A stretch of 64,000 nucleotides of DNA from positions 124,001 through 188,000 of the forward strand of contig JAHLTZ010000015.1 in the NCBI GenBank assembly GCA_025786725.1. The letters are read 5' to 3'. The notes below the pieces were generated by a model, which was not told where the DNA came from, ran no database searches, and worked only from the letters and a program-made list of their open reading frames with translations. A program made the translations under genes and the position numbers. The DNA comes from Syncephalis fuscata (taxonomy: Eukaryota > Zoopagomycota > Zoopagomycetes > Zoopagales > Piptocephalidaceae). Of this stretch, positions 1 through 12,365 are shown piece by piece (the stretch's first letter is position 1; every line of letters starts with the position of its first letter).

Positions 1-216
1 AGCTGCCACATCTGGCGTATGAGATTGATGTAGCTGTTTATTGTAGCGACTATGAATAGACGTGCAATGTATAAACGATGTAACACTTACTGAAGCCATT
101 GTAATAAATGTAGAATCTTTGAATAAAACAATAGCAAGCGAAACGAGAAAAACTAGAAATGCTGTTTTGTAATACGACAGAGCTACTGTACTTTGACTCA
201 CATTTTTATTATCCAT
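1..216 (-). CDS. N-terminus of a putative single-pass membrane protein, runs off the window edge
   Basis: An ATG at 216 opens a frame that stays open for 72 codons to the window edge. After about 20 polar residues comes one hydrophobic helix (roughly residues 22-37, AFLVFLVSLAIVLF), then a polar stretch. This is the shape of a type II membrane protein such as many Golgi glycosyltransferases, but no family motif is visible. A GTAAGT lies in frame just after the hydrophobic segment (near 96), so an intron could begin there and the last 30 or so codons may be intronic. Product not recognised. Confidence 0.4.
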   Translation of the reverse strand, partial: MDNKNVSQSTVALSYYKTAFLVFLVSLAIVLFKDSTFITMASVSVTSFIHCTSIHSRYNKQLHQSHTPDVAA

Positions 217-2327
217 TTCACCTCTCAACACTTTTAAATACAGTTAAACACTTATTCATTACTATTCCATGTATAATATTATATTTAATATTAATTAATT
301 ATATGTAATTATCAGTACAATAATTAATTAATTAGTTATCTTTATTATTGCGTTAATATATATATATACTGTCATTATGATATTAATCGTTCAAAATGCC
401 ATTTATTTAGTCAGATGGGCTATAGGAAAAGTGGCTGTTTAATAAACGAACTTTGTATAGTATTCTATTGATATTAATCTTACATCACAAATATGACCAA
501 AATGCAACAGTAGAATATTAGGAAATAGAGGAGACCATTTAGATGCAATAATCCATACTGTACATAGATGCAACGACTGCGGAACGATATGGAATCGCGA
601 TCATATGGCTTCTATTAGTATTCGATTAATCTTTCTAAATATGGTCAATAACAATAATCAACCTCAAATATTTCAAAAAAATCAAATGGTATGTTATATT
701 GTTTATTTAAATGTATAATATTATTACTGATACAATGTTCTGTCACATTCAATTCTGTTTTATGGAAATGATAATATTATTGTATTACATTAATATTTAT
801 TGTAAATGGTTATTTAAACATAAATTAATCCAATCAACTTGTAATTATTTACATTGTTACAATTGGTTGCGTAAAATAATCTGCTGCTTTGGGAGCCAAA
901 TTACACTTCAGTCATCACACGTTAACTATTTCAAACAACTAATCAATTAATTGAAATCGTGTTAATAGCAAATGTTAGTAATACAATTTTATTATTAGTA
1001 TTGTACTACTAGATAAACTTGTCAATTATATTTTTTAATGCTAGATAATATAATTAGTATTTATTTACACTATAGCCTTGGTAGCATGGCCAGGATAATG
1101 TAAAATTATTCAATTATTTGAAATGGATATTTGTTGTGTATTTCATTAGAGTTAGTATCGATGTATTTTACAATTATTAGCTAACAATTATTCGCTGTTT
1201 TTATGCCTGAAGAGCATTTTATACTACTGAAGTTTAGAGTTACGTTAAGGCTGCTGTAAAATACTCGATATTTACTGCTTTGTATAAATTGTGCTGCTTT
1301 ACAATGCTTAAGACTTAGATATAAGGAAATGTTTGGAAATAAAGTGCCGTTAGATCCAGTAACATGCTTCAAACAAGCTCAAGGTTATGTTTACCCTGTC
1401 TTAAGCTACTAGTGTTTTAGTACAAGGCGGCCAACTAATGTTAGTTACATTTAGGAATAGGCCGATATTCCGCCAGTTATAAATTTTATTAAAACTAATA
1501 TAGAGTTTCTACTAGGGGTACTTGATACCCTATGCTGTTTTATAACTTTAATACAAATGTCTAGTATGTGCTATCTATCCGGATAACACATTCAATTGAT
1601 CCTAGCAATTATTCTAAAGATAAATACAAGTTACCAAGGACAGTCCAATGCCATTATTACTCCCTAAATTACCGAGGAAAACTAGCCAAGGTTTAATATA
1701 ATAATCCAGATTCAATTGGCTACCCGTTGCTTCTAACATTGAGGGCACCATTACTGAGTTTGGTTCTGCGCCTGGATACCCCATTCCTTTACTTGTTTCC
1801 AGCAGAATTTAATTGCCATTAATTTTAGTAAGTTTGGGTTGTGACTACATTAATAAAACCGTACAATTGTGGCGATGATGGTGTAGAATTATGCAGGCGT
1901 TTCAGGGACAAAGAAATCATTCAAGTTGGTGCTGGTACCACCATGCTTTTTGGACACTGTCCCATGTGAAAATGCAAGTACAACGACAACATAGATATTA
2001 TGACACGTTTCTACGTATATTATACTTTGACAATCAGCAATAATTCATATCACAAAGACTTTACACATAGTATAGTTATAAACTTTTGTATATAATTTAA
2101 AATAAAAGCTAGCTTTTTATTCATAAATTTCATTATAATATTATCTACCTGCAAAATGACTAACCATTAGTCTTACAATATTGTTCATATTGATGTAAGG
2201 CCTGCCCCCAAAAACTGGTTTATAGCTAAACGCGACTTTGCCTAAAACCTGCAAGTGATAGCTATATAATGGTGCAATTTAGCTTATTAAACGTGTAGCT
2301 TTATCACCTTCTATTCTAACTTTCAAT
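217..2327. other. Long AT-rich gap with a possible decayed coding relic and a duplicated 5' flank
   Basis: Positions 217-1080 are strongly AT-rich and I see nothing in them. From about 1190 to 1830 base composition is less extreme. A minus-strand frame near 1610-1795 stays open for over 50 codons (it includes LNLDYYIKPWLVFLGN), then hits stops, so a dead gene is possible but I cannot name it. About 1890-2327 resembles the sequence before the second receptor copy (about 4930-5629), including a shared TTGGTACCACCAT-type block, so it is the duplicated upstream region of that family. Confidence 0.5.
2272..2280 (+). promoter_or_regulatory. TATA box of receptor-like copy A
   Basis: CTATATAATGGTGCAAT begins 56 nt before the ATG at 2328. 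The same string occurs at the equivalent place before copy B (5565), so it survives in both duplicates while neighbouring bases differ. Confidence 0.5.
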
Positions 2328-4197
2328 ATGCCCTTCTTAAAATACCAACGGCTAGTTCTGCTGTTTTTTATTTATATATTAACACAGATCAATAACGTTC
2401 GAGCAAAAATATTTCTTTCCAATGGCACTGCTACTTCAATAGCCTTCCCTTCAACTGATGTGTTTCTTCATCCAGAATCTTACTATCACTATGAAGGTAT
2501 TGCCTTTGTGTGGCATTTTGCCGATGCTCTAAAACCAAACATGACATGCGCTTTCCCGCCAATTAATGCTTCCGATCCATTAATTAGAAATATGGCCAAC
2601 GATGCATATCAGCATACCGATTTTGCAATAATTATAGACTATTCACTTTCTAAATTCGTTGGCTGCACAACTAAGGAGCAAGTAAGCGACTTTATACAAT
2701 ATAGATGTACTCGTATTATTTTAATTCAGGTTAGCGAAGCAATAGACAACTTGATTCAGCAGCTATCACGCGCAAATTCCCGCCAATTAAATTATTTATT
2801 ATAGTTTCAAATACTTCACCGGCATTTTTCTTAGATTACGATCACATCACAGGTGTCGTTGATGATACGCTTAAAAGAAATATAAAGCCAGGCATAAAAA
2901 TGATATCCGTGATAGACACACCTGATTTGAGTTTTATGAAACAAATCAGTAGCTTTAAACGCTTCTACTATGCTGTTGAACAAGGTAAATCATTTAAAGC
3001 ACAATACATATTAATGTTAAATTGTTAGTAGAACCCAACTCATGGGACATCCTGTTCGCATCAAATTCATATATTGCTTACAAATGGATATATTTTACCA
3101 TGGTAAGCAGTAAAATTAAGCATGTTTATATAATTCTTATTGTATTGCTACAGGTATTAGTCGCTTTGCTATATACGTGTGCCCGTGTGATAAAGCTGGC
3201 AAGACTAAATATGCTAAAACAAAATCTATTTTGGTTGCACTTATTATTACGTTTATATACAGCATCTGTAAGTAAATTCACTACACTATATAATATACAA
3301 CTTATTATTATATACTAGTCTTCTTGGTACACTTGGCTGCTTTAGAAAAAGCATATATAGCATCGGCTTTTTTAAACCTGTACATTATTTTGGCAAAACT
3401 ACCTTTTGATATAATAGTTTGGCATTGGTATGTGATTGTTAGATATTATATTACAACGTTTAATGATTGGTTTCTAGGTCAATTATTGGCAAAAGACTAT
3501 TTTCAAAGACATCAATTATATTTGTTCGGCTTATTGCCATCATTGACATTATAGTAAATATTTTTCAAATCATATCTTTAATAGTGACCATTAATCACAA
3601 TAAAGATTATGATACTATAACGCCATATACAACTCCGTTTATTAGATTTATGCGACTTGTGCTGCCATGGGTTGCTATTGCAATCTTCTGTGGACTTGGT
3701 AAGTCAGTTGTAATAGGTAAAGCATTCAGTATATATTAAACTGGTTTAATAGCATTATGGTTTGGATTGACTTCATACAGACTTAGGAGACATCATGAAG
3801 GGCGTCGCAAGTTTATACAGGTAAATCATTTAATACATTTATTGCAATGGATTCTAATGTTTATATATCATGTCAGCTGGCATGCCTTACTGTACTGGCA
3901 CTTTTCACATACATATTATTTCCGTCTTGCTCCATCTATTATGGCATGAGTCCACTACAACTAGAACCTAATGAATTGCTTACAAAGGAGTTCATGTTTG
4001 ACACATCCTATATGATACGTGCATTCGTATTTTTAACAGTTCTTGGCATGGAGTGGCCATATTCACTGAATCTAGTTGAGCCAGAAATACGAGCACCACT
4101 TGGTGGAATGACAACTATTGAATATGATTCAACTGCGGAAGAGGTGCCGATACAATGGCGGCTGACCCGAAAAATTACAAGAATGATTAAACGTTAG
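2328..4197 (+). pseudogene. Secreted-domain plus 7-TM receptor-like gene, copy A (frame-broken)
   Basis: Exon 1 encodes a signal peptide (ending near NNVRA) and an extracellular domain containing HPESYYHYEG, NMTC and NAS glycosylation-type sites, and CTTKEQ. Later exons add about seven hydrophobic helices and end LTRKITRMIKR. Introns are placed as in copy B, for example GTAAGC at about 2681, GTAAAT at about 2983, GTAAGC at about 3102, GTATGT at about 3429 and GTAAGT near 3700. Aligning copies A and B shows two single-base losses in A, near 2773 (before the PPIKLFIIVS stretch) and near 3222 (second helix). The topology resembles a G-protein-coupled receptor with a large ectodomain; the ectodomain faintly recalls protease-associated (PA) domains. 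Family assignment is inference. Because this assembly drops single bases elsewhere, copy A could be intact in reality. Confidence 0.6.
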
Positions 4198-5629
4198 AAT
4201 ATTAGCGCGAATAATTAATTAAACTATTTTTGAATGCAATAATAAATAGAAATAATTATTGCTGTATTTCATAATTAATTCTGTATTTTACATTTGATTA
4301 TTTAATTTATAAATTAATGTTTGTCAATAATAGCTGCAGTTATGAAAAATATAAATTATATAAACGCTTAGCTTAATAATTTTACTTATAACTAAAATTG
4401 AAATTAGTCAGTTTATTGATAGTGAAAATAGTCTAGCTGTTATTAATTATGAATCTACAAGCTAAAATTGAATACAAAATTAAACAGATAAGCTATTGCC
4501 AAACTCATTATACTTGAATTTGTGCTTTAACATATTGGTATTAATCATAATTTAAATGCTTGACATTACTACATGATTTAAAATAGTGCCAAAATGTATA
4601 GAAATTAAACAGCAATTTACAAAGGCGTTGATTCATTGATGCATGCATATTCAAGTTAGCCGTGAGTTAGTTTTTATTAGGCCATGTTGTATCCAAATGA
4701 TATTCAAGGCGTCATCCATCTCATTATCAGCACTTTTAAATTATTACAAATAATATTAATTAAAACTTTAATGCTGCTTTTAGCTTACAAAACACTGTTT
4801 CTAAACCTAATTTTAAACTTGGGTAGGTCATTATTTAACCTGTTTTCAGAACTATTCAATAATACTAATACTAATAAGTTTAGACCATGGTTTCATAATC
4901 AATATCAGAAACGTAATAATAATTAAAGCGGAGTTTGTATGGATTTTAGGACAAAGAGGTGGTTCAAGTTGAATACGGCATTGGTACCACCATATTGTTT
5001 AGCATTGCTCCATAAGAGTTTTGGATGGTTTAATTATGTGAACGTTGTGCGTCGTCACATCCTGGAGTAAACAGATGGGTATTACTTACAGGTAAGTAGG
5101 ACTGGCAATAGGAAATCAGTGAATACTGACCATACTGCTATTCTAGGTTTTACCTGTAATGGGGAGTCATATATGTGTAAATGAAAAGAGTTTATTAGTT
5201 AAAGGGAGAAACAGAAAGGCAAGGAACAACTAACTATAGGCGTTGTTTTGGACTTGGAGGAAAGTTGTTTAACGTCACTGACCAGTTTTCGAAATCAGCT
5301 TTGCAAATACGTTCCATGCATATTATACTTTGACTATTTACCAATAGTTTATTTTACCAACATTTTGTGTTTTTTATCAAGTATAAACCTTGTATAAATT
5401 TAAATAATAAATTGGCTGTTTATATATACATTTTAGCATAACATTATTTACGTACAAAAATGCTAACCATTAGTTTCACGATATTGCGTGTGCCAATGTA
5501 AGAGGCCTATTATAAAAACCGGTTTCCATTTACATGCATCTTTCTGAAAGCATGCGATTAGTAACTATATAATGGTGCAATCCAGTCTATTGAGCATGTA
5601 ACTGTATCGCTTTCTATTCTAATTTCAAC
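4198..5629. other. Intergenic spacer between receptor copies; weak short ORF at 4684-4926
   Basis: The first 480 bases are AT-rich with no signal. An 80-codon plus-strand frame at 4684-4926 encodes a leucine-rich hydrophobic peptide with a basic, asparagine-rich tail. It has no paralogue in the other duplication unit and no recognisable motif, so it may be chance. From about 4930 the sequence is the duplicated upstream flank of copy B. Confidence 0.4.
5565..5573 (+). promoter_or_regulatory. TATA box of receptor-like copy B
   Basis: CTATATAATGGTGCAA lies 65 nt before the ATG at 5630 and matches the element before copy A. Confidence 0.5.
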
Positions 5630-7499
5630 ATGTTCCTTTTAAGATTTCAACAACTGATTTTATTAATATTTATCTATATATCGGTACAGACTAATAATGC
5701 GCAAGCAAAAATCACTATGTTAAATGGAACTAATCCGCCAATAGTTTTTCCTTCGGATGACGTGTTTCTTCATCCAGAATCTTATTACCACTATGAAGGT
5801 ATTGCCCTTTTATGGCAGTTTGCTGATTATAGCAAGTCAAATATGACATGTTCTTTCCCGTCAGTTAATGCTTCCGACCCAGCAATTCAAGCTATTGCCG
5901 ACAATGCACATAAATATTGAGATTTTGCAGTAGTTGCAAACTACATATCTTCTTCGTATGCTCTTTGCCTAACTAAGGAGCAAGTAAGTGCTTATATTAC
6001 AATATATACATGTGTATATTAATTTTAATTTAGGTTAGCAAAGCAATAGACAATTTGACATGGCAATTAGCACGAGCAGGATTTCCGCCAGTAAGGCTGT
6101 TTATTCTAGTCTCTGATATTCAACCAGATTTCTTTTTATATTACGATCATATTGTATGTTTAGCTTCAGCTAGACTCGATGAATTTGTAGGATCAGGTTC
6201 AATGAAAACAGTGGCGATGGAAATACCTGGTTTTCCAAGATTCATGGTAAATACTAATGGCTATACAAGTTTTCATTATACTGCTGAGCAAGGTAAATTA
6301 CAAAAGCTCAATATACATTAAAACTAAATTGTTAATAGAGCCCAGTCCATGGAATGAAATATTCTTTTCTCAAACATATATTGCTTACAAATGGATATAC
6401 TTTACTTTGGTAAGTAATAGAATTAACCATATATATAGTACCTATTGTATTGTTATAGGTGTTAGTCGCTTTGCTATATACGTGTGTCCGTATTATAATG
6501 CTGGCAAGACTAAAGCTATTAAAACGAAATTTACTTTTGGCTGCATTTGTCATCGGTTTTATATACAGTATTTGTAAGTAAATCCAAACCATACCGGAAC
6601 AACAACTTATAATTATATAATAGTTTTCCTTATACATTTAGCTGCTTTACACAAAACACACCAACCATCGGTTTCTTTAAATTTGTATATTCTTTTAGCA
6701 GAAATACCTTTCGATATAATACTTTGGCATTGATATGTAATTACTAGGCCTTAGCTATACAATGTTTAATACTTAATATTAGGTCAATTGTCGGCAAAAA
6801 ACTATTTTCAAAGATAATGATGCTACCTATTTGGCTTATTATTATTACTGATGTTATAGCAAACATTTTTCAAATTGTATACTTAATAATGATTGCCAAT
6901 CAAAAGCAAAATTATGGTATTACAGCACCAAACAAGGCCCCATTTCTTGAATCTATGAGACTTGTGCTTCCATGGGTTACTATGACAATGTTTTTTGGGT
7001 TTGGTAAGTCAACGTACAAATTGCGGCACTTAATTAAAACTAATTCCATTTGATAGTATTATGGCTTGGATTTATTTCATACAAGCTTAGAAAGCACTCT
7101 GAAGGTCGCCGCAAATTTATACAGGTAAAAATTGGATAAATTTATTGTAATAGAATGTAGTGCTTATATATCACACCAGCTGGCATGCTTTACCTTACTA
7201 GGCCTTTTTACATATATACTGTTCCCGTTCTGTTATATATATCCTCCCATGACTCCATTAATGGTAAAGCCTGATGAAGTATTCAAAACGGAATTTATGT
7301 TTGATACAGCCTACATGATCCGTGCACTCATATTCTTATCAGTTCTTGGTATACAATGGCCACATCCACCAAAGCTAACTGAGCCAAAAATACGGGAACC
7401 ACTTGGTGGAATGACAACCATTGGATATGAATCAAAGTAGAGGAAGTACCGATACAATGGCAGTTGACTCGTAAAATTACAAGAATGATTCAACGTTAG
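5630..7499 (+). pseudogene. Secreted-domain plus 7-TM receptor-like gene, copy B (three lesions)
   Basis: The plan matches copy A: signal peptide ending near NNAQA, ectodomain with HPESYYHYEG, then helices such as WIYFTL-VLVALLYTC, LAAFVIGFIYSI, IWLIIITDVIANIFQIVYLI and LACFTLLGLFTYILF. Three defects are visible against copy A. An in-frame TGA at 5918-5920 replaces a Thr codon. The intron donor GTATGT of copy A is ATATGT here (G to A at 6733). One base is missing near 7437, which would cut off the VPIQWQLTRK tail. The nonsense codon and the lost splice donor are substitutions, so they are better evidence of decay than single-base losses. Function, if any, is unknown; a receptor role is inferred from topology only. 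Confidence 0.65.
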
Positions 7500-7710
7500 C
7501 ACGTCATTTTAAACAATCAACTAACTTATGTTTTTAATTTGATAATCAATAATGAATAGCTATCATCGTATTTTATAATCAAGTACAATTACTTATATAT
7601 ATATAGATATATGACACAAACAAAATCATTTAATGACTACGCTATTTAATCAATTTATATATCAATTTGCTGCTAATAAATTTTATTTATAGTACGATAT
7701 GCAATTTGCT

Positions 7711-9595
7711 CTATTGTTGTGCACATTGCACACCTCCACCCATGCCATGATCATCTTCATCGTCGGTATACATTTCTTCATCCTCTTCGTCATGTTGTTC
7801 CGCCTTCTATAAATATATTTATTAATTACTGTAATCTACCATTTAATTGCTACTTACTTCAGCATCACAATCTTCCAACTGACAATCATCTAAATGTTTG
7901 AGTTTTTGCGTCGATGTGGGTGGTCGTGGTGGTAACATTGTCTCCAATTGCTAAATAGCATTTTAATTAATTATCTAACAAGCAATGCATATATATATAT
8001 ATATACTACTTACTTTAGCATTATCTGGCGTCATCCAGCCAGATTCAGGAAACTGTACAAAGAACCGCACAAACAAGTCACCTTTATCAAATGGCCGTCG
8101 ATATTCTGGCATACCTTCATTCTTGATACATTTTACTTCATCTAGTAATTTGTATAAAAATGAGCACTCATTAACTGATTTATAGCAATTCAACTTACTG
8201 GGCCGAATTACTTGTCCGGGAGATTGTGTCACTACAATACCTCGACCATCCAAATGGACTAGCAATACTTTACTAAATCCACAAAGTGCTTCAGTCAACG
8301 TAACGGTAACATCAGTCCATAAGTGATGGCCTTGTCGTTCCATACGATCGTGTGGCTTTTGTTCCAATATAAAGATAAGATCCCCTGCCGGCACGCCAGG
8401 CTCTTGATCTGCTTGACCGGCCAATACAATACGCTGTCCTTCTTTCATACCCTTCTCTACGTGAACTTCTAATTTTCTTGATGCCTTTATCACGCATTGG
8501 CCATTGCACTTTTTGCAACGATCCTTTTCAAGTAGAATCTTGCCTTCACCACGACCTAAATAACCCATTAAATTATTGTTCCATTGTATAATTCATATTA
8601 CTGTACATTTTCGACAAGTAGATCGTACGCGCTGCACCATTGATCCCATACGCTGTTCTTTAGTTATAGTACCCGTGCCTTGACAAGGTTTACATGTTCG
8701 TGGTCCACGCTTTCCTCCTTTGCTATTATGTCAATAGCTATCATTAATACTATTCTGTATTCCGATCCATAAAGCTACTTACCCCGAACAAGTATTGCAA
8801 ACTTCTGTTCGTTCAACAGATATATTTTTAGTAATGCCATTATACAATTCTTCCAATGTAACTTCTAATGGTGTTTTGATATCTTCTCCTTTGGTACGAC
8901 GACGCGGCTTTTTCGCTATATATTCTGAATAAGCCATAGTCACACTTCGATACACTACGCTAACCTTGCTGCTGATGACGAAAGAATCCACCACCTCCCA
9001 TAAACATGTCCTCATCGTCATTCATAAACTGCGCACCAAATAGATCATTAAAGAAATCCATCGGTGGTCCATCATGCCCGCCGTCAAATCCAAATCCATA
9101 ATCGCCATGATTGGGTGTACCAGAACCAAATCGATCATATTTCTCTCTACATCAATGAGTTACTAATCCATAGCTTATTTGTTTAATTACCTTTTCTCCG
9201 GATCACTTAGAATATCATAAGCATGGCTAGAATACGTTACATTAAATAGCATTAGATGGTTGTTGTTTCAAACTTTAACAACAATTTCTATACCTAATTT
9301 CTTTAAACTATTATTTGTTAGTATATTTTATATAACTTTAACTTTAACTTACTTTATCACCGGCATCAGGATTCTTATCAGGATGGTATTGCATTGCCTA
9401 ACAGTGTTTACAGTAATATTAATATATTACAGTTGTAGCCATTAACGATCATTACTAACCAATTTGCGATACGCCTATTATTGTTATTATCAGTAACATG
9501 CTAAATTATCTCCTATTTATACTTACTTTCTTAATAGTAATGGCCTCGGCCTGTCTATCGACACCAAGAATATTGTAGTAATCTTCCTCAGCCAT
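7711..9595 (-). CDS. YDJ1: Type I (DNAJA) Hsp40 co-chaperone, farnesylated
   Basis: This Hsp70 co-chaperone begins MAEEDYYNILGVD and is split into about nine or ten exons. The J-domain contains the diagnostic HPD (AMQYHPDKNPDAG). A Gly/Phe-rich linker follows, then a zinc-finger region with four CxxCxGxG-like repeats (CNTCSG, CKPCQGTG, CRKCTGRG, CKKCNGQC; the last has Cys in place of the final Gly). The client-binding C-terminal domains include PGQVIRP. The acidic tail ends MGGGVQCAQQ, and CAQQ is a CaaX farnesylation box as in yeast Ydj1 and human DNAJA proteins, which places it on the cytosolic face of membranes. It is transcribed divergently from the palmitoyltransferase at 9955. No break was seen in this gene. 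Confidence 0.93.
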
Positions 9596-9954
9596 GATAA
9601 TTCGTGCAAATATATACGCTATTGATTACGTGAATCGGCAAAGTGAAGAAACGTTAAGCGATGAAAAACCGAATATTTCTTTTTTTAATGTTCTCCGATT
9701 CATTTTTCTATGGAATTACACAAATTTGAACTTTCCAATTCGGTGTTGACATTTTATTATGTTGCATTTTAGTGTACTACTGCGTATCACTCATTGATTT
9801 CTCAGCGCTCATTTCCTGCTGTCGTTGTTGCCGCTCTCACAGCTACCATTGCTGTCATTGTCAGTTAAACGCTGTTATTGCTTGACCTTATATACTGGGT
9901 AGTATATAGTATTGTAGTCTTTATAGCTATCATTGCAGCACTTGAAGCACCACT
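9596..9954. promoter_or_regulatory. Divergent promoter region between YDJ1-like and DHHC genes
   Basis: This 359-bp spacer separates two start codons on opposite strands and holds no supported ORF. It must carry both promoters. No clear TATA box or heat-shock element array was recognised. Confidence 0.4.
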
Positions 9955-11544
9955 ATGAGTAAACTCGAACGATACATGAGCAATGCTATTCGCATTTTCA
10001 GCATGTTTCCCGTAGTCTTTTGCCTTGGACTAATCAGTTGGTCATATTATGGATTCGCTATATCGTTGTGCGGCCATCTCCTTCGAAATGAGTCGGCTAT
10101 TCAAGGTAAATCTATTTAGTATTTATCAGTGCCAAGAATAACCATGTATTTACATAGGGGTCTTTTATTTATTAATCTATCATCCAATATTGATACTATT
10201 TGTTACAAGCTTTATTCGTTGTGTTCGTACACATCCTGGTCGACCACCAGCGCTTGAAGTAAGGCTATTTACGTAAATATGACTGTCTAAATATTTGCTT
10301 ACTGTAATAATTATTCTATCTAGTCGGTAAATGAAGAAGAGATTGACGTAACAATCGATGAAGAAGAAGAAGAAGAACAAGGTTTAGTAAACCAAGCAGC
10401 TGATTTAGAACTGGAATTGAGTCATAGAATTATTGACTATACACATCATACACGTACACCATATCCTTTGGAAGGTGATGCGCCAGGAGACAATGGTGTA
10501 TTTACTAATAGTGTTCATACATCATCAATTACCACGGCTGTAAATACAACTACCGCTAGTCCTGCCATGACATCATCGGCCATCAATGGACAGGCACTAG
10601 CAAGTGTTGTTACAGTAAAAGAAGATGGCCAGCGTCGCTTTTGTCGTAAATGTAAAGTTGAGAAACCAGATCGCACTCATCATTGTAGTGTGTGTGGCGA
10701 GTAAGTCTACAAAACAACAGGTTTACTATTTATTAATGTTGATGATAGATGTATATTAAAGATGGATCAGTAAGTAAAATTAATATTAAAAATATTAACT
10801 AAATTTGTTTATTGTTTTGTATCAGTCATTGTCCATGGTAAGTCACTTTAATGTTTATAAATAATTATTAATAATTAATAACTAGGGTTAATAACTGTGT
10901 TGGACATCACAATCAAAAGTTCTTTTATTTATTCGTATTCTGGGGAGCCATTTACACTTCATTTGTGGGATTGGCCACTATTCCACCCGTCTATGATGTT
11001 TTAACTAGCGAGAATGTAGGCGAATATATTTAAAAGTAATTATTTATATCTAATTACCAACTCTACTTAGGGACTACTTATTATAAATATCCATTGGTTA
11101 TTTGTTGTTTTATGTGGCTGTATTTTTGGTGTATGTCTAATGGGATTTGCTGGTTATCATGGCTATTTGCTACTTACGAATCAAACAACAATTGAGACAT
11201 TTCAACGTAATCGATTCCGTCGATTGGGTGGCACTATTGACAGTCGTCGTAAACAATTGAATCTATTTGATCTTGGTTGGCGGTAAGTTTAGTATTTTTT
11301 ATTTAATAATACTATAGTAATAAAATGATATATATATATATATATAATTAGAGAGAATGTAAGTCAGGTATTGGGACCTGTACCGCTACTATGGCTAGTT
11401 CCCGTTAAAAACACGCAAGTAACAACTTTTATAACTGTTATTTGTACTAATTATTGATACAACTATAGACCTGGAGATGGCCGTGTATTCCGACTAAATG
11501 AGCGGGCCTATGAAGCGGTCAGCATTCATGAAATGCTTGTATAA
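9955..11544 (+). CDS. DHHC palmitoyltransferase, Pfa3/ZDHHC15-like
   Basis: This integral membrane S-acyltransferase transfers palmitate to protein cysteines. Two N-terminal helices precede a long acidic, Ser/Thr-rich cytosolic loop. The cysteine-rich catalytic domain reads RRFCRKCKVEKPDRTHHCSV, then [20 protein letters not shown]. Two more helices, the TTxE motif (TTIETF) and the family's C-terminal NLFDLGWRENVSQVLG follow. The catalytic core is spread over tiny exons: a 21-nt exon at about 10750-10770, then a 12-nt exon at 10826-10837 (TCATTGTCCATG) that carries most of HHCPW. The reading frame closes perfectly across all junctions. The aromatic DLGW tail favours the Pfa3 vacuolar group, but the exact orthologue is uncertain. 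Confidence 0.88.
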
Positions 11545-11688
11545 AATGCATCAATTCGTATTATCTCTATTATGGTGGTGATACGAGCACAGTGTATATC
11601 CGTAAAATGGATGATTTATTGATTTGGATTCAAATAAACACAGCAGTTGAATGCCATGAATTATACGCTCGTCTTTGCTGAATATCGT

Positions 11689-12365
11689 CTAATAGGCAGT
11701 GCCGCTGAAGCCCTTGCCTTTATAACCTTCAGACGACATACCAGTGACTGGATTGGCCTTTTGTGAGCGCATGTATTCATCGGTTTGTTCGCGCCATTCC
11801 TTGCTCATGGTATGAGGAGTCTCTTGAGCTATTGTATATGTAATGAAAGATTAGCAAATAGTACAAATATAGCTATGCTTTAATAGCTTACCGCGAGTAC
11901 GGATGGCGCTGAATAGACCAGCGGTAACCACTAGGGAGGCTACAATACCGCCAACAACCTTGAGGGTAAATCCTGGCTTGTGAAGTGGTTCGCGAGCACC
12001 GTGTGGACCAAATGCAATATAATAGGCTAATACAACGCGTATTCAGAGTATTTAATAATGTTATTGTTGTGTGTATGTGTATGTATGTGTGTATTTTATA
12101 AGCATAAATAGAATTAGTTATTCAATATAACCACATTAAATGCTATTAATACTTGCCAGCTTTCTTTTCCTCTACGATAGAGATTTCCAGTCACCGGTCA
12201 TGCGCTCATCCAACTGCTTTTCAAGACTAGAGCGCTCTTCAGCGGATAGACGGCCCAGTTAGAGGTGATGTTGGATAGTGCGGGTGTATTGATGGCGGCA
12301 GAAGACTGTGCCCGACGCGGAACGGCACGCACCGCGCGAATAGCACCAAGGCGTAGTTGATTCAT
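11689..12365 (-). CDS. Cytochrome c oxidase subunit IV (Cox4/yeast Cox5 family)
   Basis: This nuclear-encoded subunit of respiratory complex IV has an N-terminal mitochondrial presequence (MNQLRLGAIRAVRAVPRRAQ), then LSAEERSSLEKQLDERMTGD, the AYYIAFGPHGAREP segment, one transmembrane helix (VVGGIVASLVVTAGLF) and a C-terminal intermembrane-space tail ending GFSGTAY. The frame is broken twice in exon 1, near 12251 and near 12176, each time by one missing base relative to the family sequence. For an essential gene this suggests sequence error. The first intron uses a GC donor (GCAAGT, 12151-12156). It converges on the DHHC gene with about 145 bp between stop codons. Confidence 0.88.

Larger units (their letters stand above)
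1890..7499 (+). repeat. Tandem duplication carrying receptor-like copies A and B
   Basis: Start codons (2328, 5630) and stop codons (4197, 7499) of the two copies are both offset by exactly 3,302 bp. Exon-intron structure, the TATA box and several hundred bases of upstream flank are shared. Introns and third positions have diverged noticeably, so the duplication is not recent. The segment between about 4200 and 4930 has no counterpart inside copy A. Confidence 0.75.
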
